Assembly (NCBI GenBank): GCA_947629915.1
Contig: CANRFN010000011.1
Location: 19,758 to 83,757 of the forward strand
DNA: 64,000 bases
Source: an uncultured Oscillospiraceae bacterium
Lineage (GTDB): Bacteria; Bacillota; Clostridia; Oscillospirales; Oscillospiraceae
Reading direction: 5' to 3'
The notes beneath the pieces were generated by a model. That model saw nothing but the letters and a program-made list of their open reading frames with translations, made no database searches and was not told the origin of the DNA. Shown here one piece after another: positions 40,973-50,077 of this stretch. The translations under genes and the position numbers were made by a program. The first letter of the stretch is position 1, and each line of letters begins with the position of its first letter.

Positions 40973-41242
40973 ATGGAGACCAGAGTCGCAGTGATGAGCA
41001 TCATCGTGGAAAACGGGGACTCCGTAGAGCCCCTGAACAGCCTGCTGCACCAGTATCGGGACGTGATCATCGGCCGGATGGGCATTCCGTACCGGGAGCG
41101 GGGCATCAGCATCATCAGCATCGCCCTGGATGCCCCCCAGGACGCCATCTCCACCCTGGCCGGCCGCATCGGCAACCTGCCGGGAGTCAGCGTAAAGACA
41201 GCCCTGTCTACCATTCGACACCGTGAAGAGAACCCCTCCTGA
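40973..41242 (+). CDS. TM1266-type iron-only hydrogenase system regulator
   Basis: 89-residue ACT-like small protein (VAVMSIIVENGDSVEPLNSLL ... YRERGISIISIALDAPQDAIS ... LPGVSVKTALS), the TM1266 family that accompanies [FeFe]-hydrogenase maturation genes. GTAGGAGG precedes the ATG. Its 3' end overlaps hydE by 20 bases. It has no DNA-binding domain, so a direct role as repressor is doubtful; it may sense a small molecule. Confidence 0.9.
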   Translation: METRVAVMSIIVENGDSVEPLNSLLHQYRDVIIGRMGIPYRERGISIISIALDAPQDAISTLAGRIGNLPGVSVKTALSTIRHREENPS

Positions 41243-42281
41243 CACCCTGGCCCTGGTGGACCAGCTGGCAGACCACCACTGCCTCCCCCTGGAGGGGTAC
41301 CAGCAGCTCATTGAGGACACCTCCGAACTGGCGGCATCCTCTCTCGCCAAGCTGGCCGATCAGGTCCGCCGCCCCATCTACGGCAACAAGGTGTACCTCC
41401 GGGGGCTCATCGAGATCAGCAGCATCTGCAGCCGCAACTGCCTGTACTGCGGGATCCGCTGCGGCAACCCCAATGCGGAGCGGTACCGGCTCACCCCGGA
41501 GGAGATCCTGGCCTGCGCGGAAGAGGGCCATGCGCTGGGCTTTCGCACCTTTGTCCTCCAGGGCGGCGAGGACCCTTGGTTCATAGACGAGCGGCTGGAG
41601 GCCCTGCTGCACACCCTGAAGCGCCGCTTTCCGGACTGTGCGGTGACCCTGTCCCTGGGAGAGCGGAGCCGGGAGAGCTATCAGCGCCTCTATGACGCCG
41701 GCGCGGACCGCTATCTGCTCCGCCACGAGACCGCGGACCCGGCGCTGTACGCCAAACTCCATCCCCCGGAGATGTCCTGGGAGAACCGGATGCAGTGCCT
41801 CCGGGACTTGAAGGACATCGGATACCAGGTGGGCTGCGGCTTCATGGTGGGTGCGCCGTATCAGACCGCAAGGCAGCTGGCCATGGACCTGAAGTTCGTG
41901 GAGCAGTTCCACCCGGACATGTGCGGCATCGGCCCCTTTGTCCCCCACCACGACACCGTCTTCCGGGACCAGCCCGCCGGTGGCGCGGCACTCACCATCA
42001 AGCTGCTGTCCATCCTGCGGCTGATCCACCCCAAGATGCTGCTGCCGGCCACCACCGCTCTCGGCACCATCGATCCCCACGGCCGGGAGAAGGGCATTCT
42101 CACCGGGGCAAACGTGGTGATGCCCAACCTGTCCCCGGTGGGCGTGCGCCGGAAGTACTCCCTTTACGACAACAAGATCTGCACGGGGGACGAGTCCGCC
42201 CAGTGCAGAGCCTGTCTGGAGGCGCGGCTCCGCACCATCGGCTTTGAGACCGTGGTGGACCGGGGCGATGTGGCAAAATAG
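41223..42281 (+). CDS. hydE: [FeFe]-hydrogenase maturase HydE (radical SAM)
   Basis: 352 residues from a GTG overlapping the TM1266-type gene. The radical-SAM cluster motif is CSRNCLYC (Cys69, Cys73, Cys76), followed by the family block FVLQGGEDPWF and the SAM-contact LRHETADP. HydE acts on the product of HydG while the diiron subcluster of the H-cluster is assembled. No strong ribosome site is visible, so translation is probably coupled to the preceding gene. Confidence 0.96.
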   Translation: MKRTPPDTLALVDQLADHHCLPLEGYQQLIEDTSELAASSLAKLADQVRRPIYGNKVYLRGLIEISSICSRNCLYCGIRCGNPNAERYRLTPEEILACAEEGHALGFRTFVLQGGEDPWFIDERLEALLHTLKRRFPDCAVTLSLGERSRESYQRLYDAGADRYLLRHETADPALYAKLHPPEMSWENRMQCLRDLKDIGYQVGCGFMVGAPYQTARQLAMDLKFVEQFHPDMCGIGPFVPHHDTVFRDQPAGGAALTIKLLSILRLIHPKMLLPATTALGTIDPHGREKGILTGANVVMPNLSPVGVRRKYSLYDNKICTGDESAQCRACLEARLRTIGFETVVDRGDVAK

Positions 42282-42346
42282 GCTCCAAAACATTATCAAT
42301 TCTGCGGGTAAGAGCGATCTGAACCCCAAGAAAGGAAAGTATCAAC

Positions 42347-43795
42347 ATGGCAACATACAACCCCAAATCCCTCCACGCGGAGGACTTCATCCACGATGGC
42401 GAGATCCAGGAGACCCTGGCCTGGGCAGAGGCCAACAAGAACAACGTGGCCCTCATCGATGAGATCCTGGAGAAGGCCCGTCCCAAGCCCACCGCCACCG
42501 GATGCGTCTGCGCCGGTCTCACCCACCGGGAGGCCTCCCTGCTGCTGGCCTGCGAGATCCCCGAGAAGGTGAAGCGGATGGAGGAGATCGCCGAGGAGAT
42601 CAAGCTGGCCTTCTACGGCAACCGCATCGTGATCTTCGCCCCCCTGTACCTCTCCAACTACTGCGTCAACGGGTGTGTGTACTGCCCGTATCACGCCAAG
42701 AACCGCACCATTCCCCGCCGGAAGCTCACCCAGGACGAGGTCCGGGCAGAGGTCATCGCACTGCAGGACATGGGCCACAAGCGGCTCGCCATTGAGGCCG
42801 GGGAGGACCCGGTGCACAACCCCATCGAGTACATCCTGGATTGCATCCACACCATCTACGGCGTCCACCACAAGAACGGCGACATCCGCCGGGTGAACGT
42901 GAACATCGCCGCCACCACCGTGGAGGAGTATCAGATGCTGAAGGCCGCGGGCATCGGCACCTATATTCTCTTCCAGGAGACATACCACAAGGAGAGCTAT
43001 GAGACCCTCCACCCCACCGGCCCCAAGCACAACTACGCATGGCACACCGAGGCCATGGACCGGGCCATGGACGGCGGAATCGATGACGTGGGTCTGGGGG
43101 TGCTCTTCGGCCTGGAGATGTACAAGTACGAGTTCGCCGGCCTCATCATGCACGCGGAGCACCTGGAGGCGGTGCACGGGGTGGGGCCCCACACCATCAG
43201 CGTGCCCCGTCTGAAGCGGGCGGACGACATCAACCCGGACGATTTCGACAACGGCATCTCGGACGACATCTTCGCCAAGATCACCGCCTGCATCCGCCTG
43301 GCAGTCCCCTACACCGGCATCATCATCTCCACCCGGGAGACGGAGGCCGTGCGCTCCCGACTGCTCCGGCTGGGCGTCTCCCAGGTGAGCGGTGGCTCCC
43401 GCACCTCTGTGGGCGGCTACACCGAGGAGGAGCGCCCCCACGACACCGAGCAGTTTGACGTCTCCGATCAGCGGTCCCTGGACGAGGTGGTCCGCTGGCT
43501 CATGGAGAACGGGCACATCCCCTCCTTCTGCACCGCCTGCTACCGGGAGGGCCGCACGGGAGACCGGTTCATGTCCCTCTGCAAAAACGGCCAGATCCTG
43601 AACTGCTGCCATCCCAACGCCCTCATGACTCTCTCCGAGTACCTGGAGGACTACGCCTCCCCAGAGACCAAGGCCGTGGGCTACGACATGGTCCAGCGGG
43701 AGCTGCAGCGGATCCCCAAGGAGAAGGTGCGCCAGATCGCCGAAGACAACATCAAGGCCATCCGCAATTCCAACCGCCGAGACTTCCGGTTCTAA
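42347..43795 (+). CDS. hydG: [FeFe]-hydrogenase maturase HydG (tyrosine lyase)
   Basis: 482 residues. Radical-SAM motif CVNGCVYC (Cys106, Cys110, Cys113) and the C-terminal auxiliary-cluster motif Cx2Cx22C in CTACYREGRTGDRFMSLC...NCC. HydG cleaves tyrosine to give the CO and cyanide ligands of the H-cluster. AAGAAAGGA precedes the ATG. It stands between hydE (65-base gap) and hydF in the order hydE-hydG-hydF. The structural hydrogenase is not in the window. Confidence 0.97.
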   Translation: MATYNPKSLHAEDFIHDGEIQETLAWAEANKNNVALIDEILEKARPKPTATGCVCAGLTHREASLLLACEIPEKVKRMEEIAEEIKLAFYGNRIVIFAPLYLSNYCVNGCVYCPYHAKNRTIPRRKLTQDEVRAEVIALQDMGHKRLAIEAGEDPVHNPIEYILDCIHTIYGVHHKNGDIRRVNVNIAATTVEEYQMLKAAGIGTYILFQETYHKESYETLHPTGPKHNYAWHTEAMDRAMDGGIDDVGLGVLFGLEMYKYEFAGLIMHAEHLEAVHGVGPHTISVPRLKRADDINPDDFDNGISDDIFAKITACIRLAVPYTGIIISTRETEAVRSRLLRLGVSQVSGGSRTSVGGYTEEERPHDTEQFDVSDQRSLDEVVRWLMENGHIPSFCTACYREGRTGDRFMSLCKNGQILNCCHPNALMTLSEYLEDYASPETKAVGYDMVQRELQRIPKEKVRQIAEDNIKAIRNSNRRDFRF

Positions 43796-43844
43796 GCATC
43801 CCTCACCCATCATCACTTCCCCAGAGAAAGGAGTTTGTCTTTCC

Positions 43845-45071
43845 ATGTCCCTCAACGACACCGTCTCCGCCGAGCGGGTGCACATCGGCTTTTTCGGCCT
43901 GCGGAATGCGGGCAAATCCAGTCTGGTAAACGCCATCTCCAACCAGGAGCTGTCTCTGGTCTCAGACATCGCAGGCACCACCACGGACCCGGTGAAGAAG
44001 GCCATGGAGATCCTGCCCCTGGGGCCGGTGGTGCTGGTGGACACCCCGGGCCTGGACGACACCGGGGAATTGGGCGCCCAGCGGGTGCGCCGGGCCCAGC
44101 AGATCCTGGCCCAGGCGGACATCGCGGTTCTGGTGGCCACCGCCGGCCGGCCCCTCACCCAGGAGGAGCGCTCTCTCCGGGCTCTCCTCACAGACCGGAA
44201 GATCCCCTGCCTCACGGTATACAACAAGGCAGATTTGCTGGAGGACCGCCCGGAACTGCAGCCCGGGGAGCTCTACATCTCCGCCCGCACCGGAGAGGGC
44301 CTCCAGGCACTGAAAGAGGCCCTGGGCCACATCACGAAAGAGGCGCCCCCGGCAAAACCCATCGCTTCAGATCTCCTGCCCCCCGGCGGCATGGCCGTTC
44401 TGGTCACCCCCATTGACGAGTCCGCCCCCAAGGGCCGGATGATCCTCCCCCAGCAGCAGACCATGCGGGATCTCCTGGACGCCCACTGCAAGTTCCTCTG
44501 CTGCCAGCCCTCGGAGCTGAAGAGCTGTCTTGCCTCCCTCCAGTCTCCCCCGGACATCGTGATCACAGACAGCCAGGCCTTCCAGAAGGTGGCCATGGAC
44601 ACGCCCTTAAGCGTCCCCCTCACCTCCTTCTCCATCCTCTTCGCCCGGTACAAGGGCAACCTCACGGACCTGGTAAAGGGCGCGGCCAAACTGGGCCGCC
44701 TCCAGGACGGGGACAAGGTGCTGATCTCCGAGGGCTGCACCCACCACCGCCAGTGCAACGACATCGGCACGGTGAAGCTGCCTGGCTGGATTGAGAACTA
44801 CAGCGGGGTGAAGCCGGCGTACACCTTCACCTCCGGCGGCACCTTCCCCGAGGATCTCACTCCCTATGCCCTGGTGGTCCACTGCGGCGGCTGCATGCTC
44901 ACCCCCAGGGAGATGCAGCGGCGCACCGCCCAGGCCGCGGCCGCCGGGGTTCCCATGGTGAACTACGGCGTGGCCATCGCCCAGATGCACGGCATTCTCC
45001 GCCGGAGCCTCCAGCTCTTCCCGGACGTGGAGGCCCTGCTCAGCAATCGTCCCACGGCCTCAGAGCGCTAA
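43845..45071 (+). CDS. hydF: [FeFe]-hydrogenase maturation GTPase HydF
   Basis: 408 residues. GTPase motifs: G1 GLRNAGKS (18-25), G3 DTPGLDD, G4 NKAD. The C-terminal cluster ligands follow the HydF pattern CTHHRQC ... VVHCGGCM. HydF is the scaffold that receives the diiron unit and passes it to the hydrogenase. AGAAAGGAG precedes the start. Last gene of the operon; a terminator follows at 45085. Confidence 0.97.
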   Translation: MSLNDTVSAERVHIGFFGLRNAGKSSLVNAISNQELSLVSDIAGTTTDPVKKAMEILPLGPVVLVDTPGLDDTGELGAQRVRRAQQILAQADIAVLVATAGRPLTQEERSLRALLTDRKIPCLTVYNKADLLEDRPELQPGELYISARTGEGLQALKEALGHITKEAPPAKPIASDLLPPGGMAVLVTPIDESAPKGRMILPQQQTMRDLLDAHCKFLCCQPSELKSCLASLQSPPDIVITDSQAFQKVAMDTPLSVPLTSFSILFARYKGNLTDLVKGAAKLGRLQDGDKVLISEGCTHHRQCNDIGTVKLPGWIENYSGVKPAYTFTSGGTFPEDLTPYALVVHCGGCMLTPREMQRRTAQAAAAGVPMVNYGVAIAQMHGILRRSLQLFPDVEALLSNRPTASER

Positions 45072-45084
45072 AACCAACCCACCA

Positions 45085-45118
45085 GCGGGCATCGGATGCC
45101 ATTCCGATGCCCGCCTTT
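45085..45118 (+). terminator. Terminator of the hydrogenase-maturation operon
   Basis: GCGGGCATCGGA / TCCGATGCCCGC hairpin followed by CTTTCCTT, directly upstream of the next promoter. Confidence 0.8.
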
Positions 45119-45120
45119 CC

Positions 45121-45149
45121 TTGACAATCCCGTCCCCATCCGTTAAGAT
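45121..45149 (+). promoter_or_regulatory. Predicted sigma-A promoter of ttcA-like gene
   Basis: Consensus TTGACA at 45121 and TAAGAT at 45144, spacer 17 bases, 39 bases before the start codon. Confidence 0.75.
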
Positions 45150-45187
45150 GCAGAGGTCTCCCCAGGAGACGGAAAGGAGCCCCCGCC

Positions 45188-46051
45188 ATGGCCAGAAATC
45201 TGGATACCTGTGCCCTCGTGGAGCGCAGCATCAACAAGAAATACCGCGAGCAGCTCTGGAACCCCTTCGCCTATGCGGTGAAGCGATACGAGCTCATCCA
45301 GGCGGGAGACAGGATCGCCGTCTGCATCAGCGGGGGCAAGGACTCCATGCTGCTGGCCAAGCTGCTGCAGGAGCTCCACCGCCACACCGATGTGCCTTTT
45401 GATCTCATCTTTCTCACCATGGACCCGGGATACAGCCCCGCCAACCGCCAGAAGATCGAGGAGAATGCGACACTGCTCCGGATTCCCCTCACCATCTTTG
45501 AGACCAACATCTTCTCCGTGGCCAACAAGACGCCATCATCGCCCTGCTACCTCTGCGCCCGGATGCGCCGGGGGCACCTATACAGCAAGGCAAGGGAGCT
45601 GGGCTGCAACAAGATCGCCCTGGGACACCACTTCAACGATGTCATCGAGACTACGGTGCTGGGCATGTTCTACGGCTCCCAGCTCCAGGGGATGCTGCCG
45701 AAGCTCCACAGCACCAACTTCCCGGGGATGGAGCTGATCCGGCCCCTGTACTGCGTCCACGAGGAGGACATCCTGGCCTGGAAGCGGTACAACAACCTGG
45801 AGTTTCTCCAGTGCGCCTGTAGGTTCACTGAGCAGACCGCCGGGGACAACAAGGAGACCACCTCCAAGCGGAGAGAGGTGAAGGAGCTCATCCGCGCCCT
45901 CCGGGAGACGAATCCCAACATCGAGAAGAGCATCTTCAACAGCATCCACAAGGTGTGCCTGGACACCTTCCCTGGGTACAAGACCGGCGGCATGGACCAC
46001 TCCTTCCTGGACCGCTACGACAGTCTTCCCGCGGAGGAAGACAATCTCTAA
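45188..46051 (+). CDS. ttcA: TtcA-family tRNA 2-thiocytidine synthetase-like protein
   Basis: 287-residue PP-loop ATPase. The ATP site is CISGGKDSMLLA, the CxxC pair is PCYLCARMRRG, and a further LQCACRF lies in the C-terminal part; GHHFNDVIETTVLGMFYGS is the TtcA/TtuA signature. Members thiolate tRNA bases using a [4Fe-4S] cluster. Monocistronic, with its own promoter and a perfect palindrome terminator. Clostridial relatives can act on other RNA positions, so the target base is less certain than the family. Confidence 0.88.
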   Translation: MARNLDTCALVERSINKKYREQLWNPFAYAVKRYELIQAGDRIAVCISGGKDSMLLAKLLQELHRHTDVPFDLIFLTMDPGYSPANRQKIEENATLLRIPLTIFETNIFSVANKTPSSPCYLCARMRRGHLYSKARELGCNKIALGHHFNDVIETTVLGMFYGSQLQGMLPKLHSTNFPGMELIRPLYCVHEEDILAWKRYNNLEFLQCACRFTEQTAGDNKETTSKRREVKELIRALRETNPNIEKSIFNSIHKVCLDTFPGYKTGGMDHSFLDRYDSLPAEEDNL

Positions 46052-46063
46052 GCCCAGACATCC

Positions 46064-46102
46064 AAAATGCCGTCTCCGGCCCGCGGCCGGAGACGGCATT
46101 TT
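46064..46102. terminator. Perfect 18-bp palindrome terminator
   Basis: AAAATGCCGTCTCCGGCC and its exact complement around CGC, with A- and T-tracts at the ends; shared by ttcA and the convergent phosphatase gene. Confidence 0.88.
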
Positions 46103-46144
46103 CTGTCTTTCCTTGCAGAGCAGGCCCGCCCCGTAGCGTGAGGC

Positions 46145-46954
46145 TCAGACCTCCAGCTCTTTCAGCACGTCCCGGTTCACCCAGTTGCTGGCCCACACGC
46201 TGCAGCGGCGGGAGAGCTCCAGCGGGGTCCCCTGGAGGGTGGAGATGTGGCCCCCCGCCTCGGTTACGATGAGGCTGCCGGCGGCATAGTCCCAGGGACA
46301 GAGGCTGTACTCGAAGAAGAGCTCGGTGCGCCCGCAGGCCACGTTGCAGAGGTCCAGGGCGGCAGAGCCCATGCGGCGGAAATCGCAGGCACGCCGAAAG
46401 ACCTGCTCCGTGAGCTTGAGGGTTGCCTCCAGAAACTCCCGGCGGTATATGGCGGTGCCCATGCCGAAGATGCCCTGCTCGATGGGTTTTTCGCTGACAT
46501 GGATGGGCCTGCCGTTGCAAAAGGCACCGCCGTCTCGGACAGCCGTAAAGAGCTCCTCCCGGAAGGGGTCCAATACCACGCCCAGCTGCACCGCTCCGTC
46601 CAGTGCCAGCCCCACGGAGACGGCGGTCTGGCGGATGCCCCGGACAAAGTTGGTGGTGCCGTCTATGGGGTCCACCACAAAGGCCCAGCCGCGGGTGGGG
46701 TCCTCGTTGTGCTCCTCCTCTTCGCCGTAGAAGAGGGCGCCGGGACACACCTCCCAGAGGTGCTCCTTCAGAAAGCGCTCCACGGCGAGGTCGTACTCCG
46801 TGACCAGGTCCGCCGCGGAGGTCTTCTCGTGGGTGACGGACCAGATGTCCTTGGCGGAGAGGATGATCTCCCCGGCCCTCTGCACCAGGGCGGCGGTTTT
46901 CCCCAGCATCTCCTGCAGCACCTGCAGCTCTACTTTGTTCTGTCTCTCCTTCAT
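46145..46954 (-). CDS. Inositol monophosphatase family protein
   Basis: 269 residues from the ATG at 46954 (AGAGGGAGC upstream), the usual length. Mg-dependent phosphatase motifs: LVTEYDLAVE, FYGEEEEHN, and the core WAFVVDPIDGTTNFVRGI, then CPWDYAAGSLIVTEAGG near the end. Substrate may be inositol-1-phosphate, a sugar phosphate, or 3'-phosphoadenosine phosphate. Single gene, divergent from the flotillin-like gene. Confidence 0.93.
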   Translation of the reverse strand: MKERQNKVELQVLQEMLGKTAALVQRAGEIILSAKDIWSVTHEKTSAADLVTEYDLAVERFLKEHLWEVCPGALFYGEEEEHNEDPTRGWAFVVDPIDGTTNFVRGIRQTAVSVGLALDGAVQLGVVLDPFREELFTAVRDGGAFCNGRPIHVSEKPIEQGIFGMGTAIYRREFLEATLKLTEQVFRRACDFRRMGSAALDLCNVACGRTELFFEYSLCPWDYAAGSLIVTEAGGHISTLQGTPLELSRRCSVWASNWVNRDVLKELEV

Positions 46955-47116
46955 GGAAATGCTCCCTCTCTGCACCCGCCGGTGCCCTGTGATGGGCGGC
47001 GTCCCGCCGCCCTCGGATAGGGTGATTGTATGCCAGCGGGGGGAGATTGTCAACAAGGAAGACGAGCGGTGAACTGGATTCCACTGCAGCCGCAACACAT
47101 GTTTACCATAATTACC

Positions 47117-47145
47117 TTGATTTTCCATAGCAGATATGCTATTCT
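47117..47145 (+). promoter_or_regulatory. Predicted promoter of the flotillin-like gene
   Basis: TTGATT at 47117 and TATTCT at 47140, spacer 17 bases. Confidence 0.5.
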
Positions 47146-47148
47146 CTA

Positions 47149-47171
47149 TTTGGCAGAATTCTTCTGCCAAA
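47149..47171. promoter_or_regulatory. Inverted repeat at the predicted flotillin transcript 5' end
   Basis: TTTGGCAGAA and TTCTGCCAAA around TTC, placed right at the predicted start site. It could be an operator or a 5' stabilising hairpin; it is not followed by a T-tract. Confidence 0.5.
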
Positions 47172-47196
47172 CCCTGCTGAAAGGAGCGTTTTTCTC

Positions 47197-48708
47197 ATGA
47201 TCTACATCATCATCGGCGTTGCCGTAGTAGTGGTCCTGCTGCTTCTCATCGGCACCGGCTATGTGAAGGCGCCGCCGGACACCGCGTACATCATCTCCGG
47301 GTACCGCAAGGAACCCCGGGTACTGCTGGGCCGGGCGGGCATCCGCATTCCGTTTCTGGAGCGGAAGGACTTCCTGGTCATGAAGCAGATCAGCATCGAC
47401 ATCAAGACCAACGGATACATCCCCACCCTGGACTTTATCGGGGTGGACATCGATGCCGTAGCCAAGGTGCGGGTGAAGGCGGACGCAGAGGGCATCGCCC
47501 TGGCCATGAAGAACTTCCTCAACAGCAAGGAGGACCGGATCGTGGCCGCCCTCACAGACTCCCTCCAGGGCAACATGCGTGAGATCATCGGCACCGTGAA
47601 GCTGAAGGAGCTCTGCAACGACCGCAAGAAGTTCGGCGATGAGGTCCAGGAGAAGGCACAGCGGGACATGAACGCCCTGGGCATCGAGATCATCTCCTGC
47701 AACATCCAACGCATTGACGATGAGAAAGGCCTCATCGTGGCCCTGGGCCAGGACAACATGTCTCAGATCCAGAAGGATGCCTCCATCGCCAAAGCCCAGG
47801 CAGACCGGGACGTGGCCATCGCCGAGGCGGAGGCCCGCAAGATGGCCAATGACGCCCAGGTGAAGGCGGATCTGGACATCGCGGAGCGCCGCAACGACCT
47901 GGAGATCCGCCAGGCAGAGCTGAAGCGGCAGGCGGACATCAAGCGGGCAGAGGCCGATGCCTCGTACCGCATCACCGAGCAGGAGCAGCGCAAGACCATC
48001 GAGACCGCCGCCATGATGGCAGACATCGCCCGCACGGAAAAGCAGGCAGACCTGGAGCAGCGGGGCGTGCTGGTGGAGCGGCAGAAGCTGGAGGCCTCCA
48101 TCCGGGCCAAGGCGGACGCAGACCTCTACGCCCAGCAGAAGGCCGCCGATGCAGACCTGTACAAGCGGCAAAAGGAGGCCGAGGCCCGGCGCTTTGAACA
48201 GGAGCAGGAGGCCGAGGCGGCCAAACGGATCGCCGAGGCCGAGCGGTATGCCAAGACCCAGGAGGCTGAGGGCATCGCCGCCGTGGGTAAAGCGGAAGCC
48301 GCCGCCATTGAGGCCAAGTCCCTGGCAGAGGCAGAGGGCATAGACAAGAAGGCCGAGGCCATGAAGAAGTACGGCGAGGCGGCCATCGTGGAGATGATCA
48401 CCAAGGCCATGCCGGAGATCGCCCGGGCCCTGGCAGAGCCGCTGTCTCGCATCGACCACATCACCATGTACGGCTCCGGCAACACCACCGGCCTTGTGGA
48501 GGAGCTCACCAAGAACCTGACCCAGATCTCCGCCGGTACCATGGAGAGCATGGGCATCGACCTCCCCGCCCTGATCGCCGGCCTCATCGGCGGCAAGCTG
48601 GCGGTGAGCGGTCCCCCGGTGCCGCCCCCGCCGCCGGCTGGGCCTGCCCCCGCCCCGGCACCGGAGTCCGTCCCGACAGAGCCCGTCAAGGAGCCTGTAG
48701 CGGTCTGA
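47197..48708 (+). CDS. Flotillin-like band 7 (SPFH) membrane protein
   Basis: 503 residues. One N-terminal membrane segment (IYIIIGVAVVVVLLLLIGTG), the SPFH/band 7 domain to about residue 180, then a long Ala/Glu/Lys-rich coiled coil (about 185-400) with the repeated EAE/AKA pattern typical of flotillins. A short domain and a Pro/Ala-rich tail (GPPVPPPPPAGPAPAPAP) follow. Flotillins oligomerise in membrane microdomains and affect membrane fluidity. AAAGGAG precedes the ATG. No NfeD-type partner gene lies next to it, although many flotillins have one. Confidence 0.94.
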   Translation: MIYIIIGVAVVVVLLLLIGTGYVKAPPDTAYIISGYRKEPRVLLGRAGIRIPFLERKDFLVMKQISIDIKTNGYIPTLDFIGVDIDAVAKVRVKADAEGIALAMKNFLNSKEDRIVAALTDSLQGNMREIIGTVKLKELCNDRKKFGDEVQEKAQRDMNALGIEIISCNIQRIDDEKGLIVALGQDNMSQIQKDASIAKAQADRDVAIAEAEARKMANDAQVKADLDIAERRNDLEIRQAELKRQADIKRAEADASYRITEQEQRKTIETAAMMADIARTEKQADLEQRGVLVERQKLEASIRAKADADLYAQQKAADADLYKRQKEAEARRFEQEQEAEAAKRIAEAERYAKTQEAEGIAAVGKAEAAAIEAKSLAEAEGIDKKAEAMKKYGEAAIVEMITKAMPEIARALAEPLSRIDHITMYGSGNTTGLVEELTKNLTQISAGTMESMGIDLPALIAGLIGGKLAVSGPPVPPPPPAGPAPAPAPESVPTEPVKEPVAV

Positions 48709-48736
48709 GTACAGGCAAAACGCCAGAAAGCAATCT

Positions 48737-48771
48737 GCGCCGCCCGGCACAAGTCTTGTGCCGGGCGGCGC
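48737..48771. terminator. Bidirectional terminator of flotillin and SEC-C gene D
   Basis: GCGCCGCCCGGCACAAG and its complement around one base. A closely similar hairpin follows SEC-C gene C at 50304, which suggests it was copied with the paralogues. Confidence 0.75.
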
Positions 48772-48780
48772 TCTATACGC

Positions 48781-50046
48781 TCAGTCTTCCCGCTCTACTG
48801 TGGCGAGCCACTTCTCCACTGCTGCCAAGCGGCTGTCTCCCGTCTTCTGCAGCTGCTGTTGCAGCATCCAGAGCCAGCTTGCCGCCATGAAGTGGACCAT
48901 ATGGGTCTCATCATACGCTGAGGCCGTCTGGTATCCCCTCTTCTGGCAAATCTTCTCAAAGCCCTGGAAGGCCTCCCACAGCTCAGCTGTAGCGATCTCG
49001 TTCTCCACATCTGTGAGCTGATAGTCAATCGGCCGGTATACAATCTTAAACCCCCGGTATGCGTGCTCATCCACCGCGATGGCCTCTCTGGAGAAGTATG
49101 TCGCCAGGCCCGGGTTGTCTCGGACGTTCTCAATGGGCGGGTAGATGATGGGCTCCAGTTCGCGCCAGAACTGCTCATCGCCCTCCAGTCTGTACGCCGG
49201 ATACTTTTTCCGCAGCTCCCGTTTTCTCTGCATGCAGCAGTCTTGAAACTGCTTTCCGCTGCCGCAGAGGCATGGATCCTCTCTGCCACATCGATAGGCG
49301 AGAAGGACTCTCTCCAGCGGCGTGGGGCCGTCCACCAGCCGATTGCCCTTGGAATCCGTGCCAACCCACTCCTCCCGGGGACCGCCAACATACTGAAAAA
49401 TCTCGTCCAGAGCATCTTCGTACTCATAGTCTTCCAGAAGCTCCTGGATCGCGTAGTACCGCGCATCCAGGATGAGCTCGTGAAGATGCAGCGGAATCAT
49501 GGCCTCCACGGCGCCGGATATCACCGAGGGATTCTCCTGTTGCCGCTCCATCTCCAGGATCTCCCGGAGAAATCGGAGCATCTCCTCTCTGGGGATCCGT
49601 CCTTCTTTGCTGAGCATCCCCATCACCTTGAGCACGCTGCCCCGGACCTGCTCATCCACCGCGGGATTTGCCGCCAATGCCTCCGTTGCCTCCAGGTTTC
49701 CATCGTATGTGCCGTACAAGACGTCCCTCAAGTAGACCAGGCGAAGAATCTCCGGGAAAAAGTACAGTAACCGCTCGCCAGGCAATGCCAGCCCTTTCAG
49801 GAGCAACGGATATGCGCTGGTCTCCCTCATCTGCGCCAGGAGGCGGTACCCATTGAGGTTCAAATAGTAGATGCTCTCAAAGGGGATCCAGTGCGGATTC
49901 TGCAGCTGCTCATAGTACGCATTCAAGTGCTCCAGCAGCCTTGGGACCAGTTCCTCCCGTGCAGCCAGTGCGTCCTGTACCGCCTTGGCTCCCCAGTGAA
50001 CCAGCTCCGCCTTCTCCGCCCGCTTCAAAATCTGGTCTACCGTCAC
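48781..50046 (-). CDS. DUF1186/SEC-C protein, paralogue D
   Basis: 421 residues from a GTG at 50046. The N-terminal ~240 residues form HEAT-like helices of DUF1186 (VQDALAAREELVPRLLEHL; AQMRETSAYPLLLKGLALPG; RGSVLKVMGMLSKEGRIPREEM). A SEC-C zinc motif follows at about 259-271 (CGREDPCLCGSGKQFQDCC), then a ~150-residue C-terminal region shared by all four paralogues (IYPPIENVRDNPGLATYF ... GDSRLAAVEKWL). SEC-C sites bind zinc and often mediate docking to partner proteins. Function unknown; cytosolic. Lies downstream of the remnant at 50078 and probably shares its promoter. Confidence 0.88.
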   Translation of the reverse strand: MTVDQILKRAEKAELVHWGAKAVQDALAAREELVPRLLEHLNAYYEQLQNPHWIPFESIYYLNLNGYRLLAQMRETSAYPLLLKGLALPGERLLYFFPEILRLVYLRDVLYGTYDGNLEATEALAANPAVDEQVRGSVLKVMGMLSKEGRIPREEMLRFLREILEMERQQENPSVISGAVEAMIPLHLHELILDARYYAIQELLEDYEYEDALDEIFQYVGGPREEWVGTDSKGNRLVDGPTPLERVLLAYRCGREDPCLCGSGKQFQDCCMQRKRELRKKYPAYRLEGDEQFWRELEPIIYPPIENVRDNPGLATYFSREAIAVDEHAYRGFKIVYRPIDYQLTDVENEIATAELWEAFQGFEKICQKRGYQTASAYDETHMVHFMAASWLWMLQQQLQKTGDSRLAAVEKWLATVERED

Positions 50047-50077
50047 GAATCATCCCTGCCTTTCTCGTCTCTTTCGC

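Noticed and set aside
42296..44227. 643-residue minus-strand frame opposite hydG
   Set aside because: Shadow of hydG and hydF codon structure; no start signal and no similarity to any family I know.
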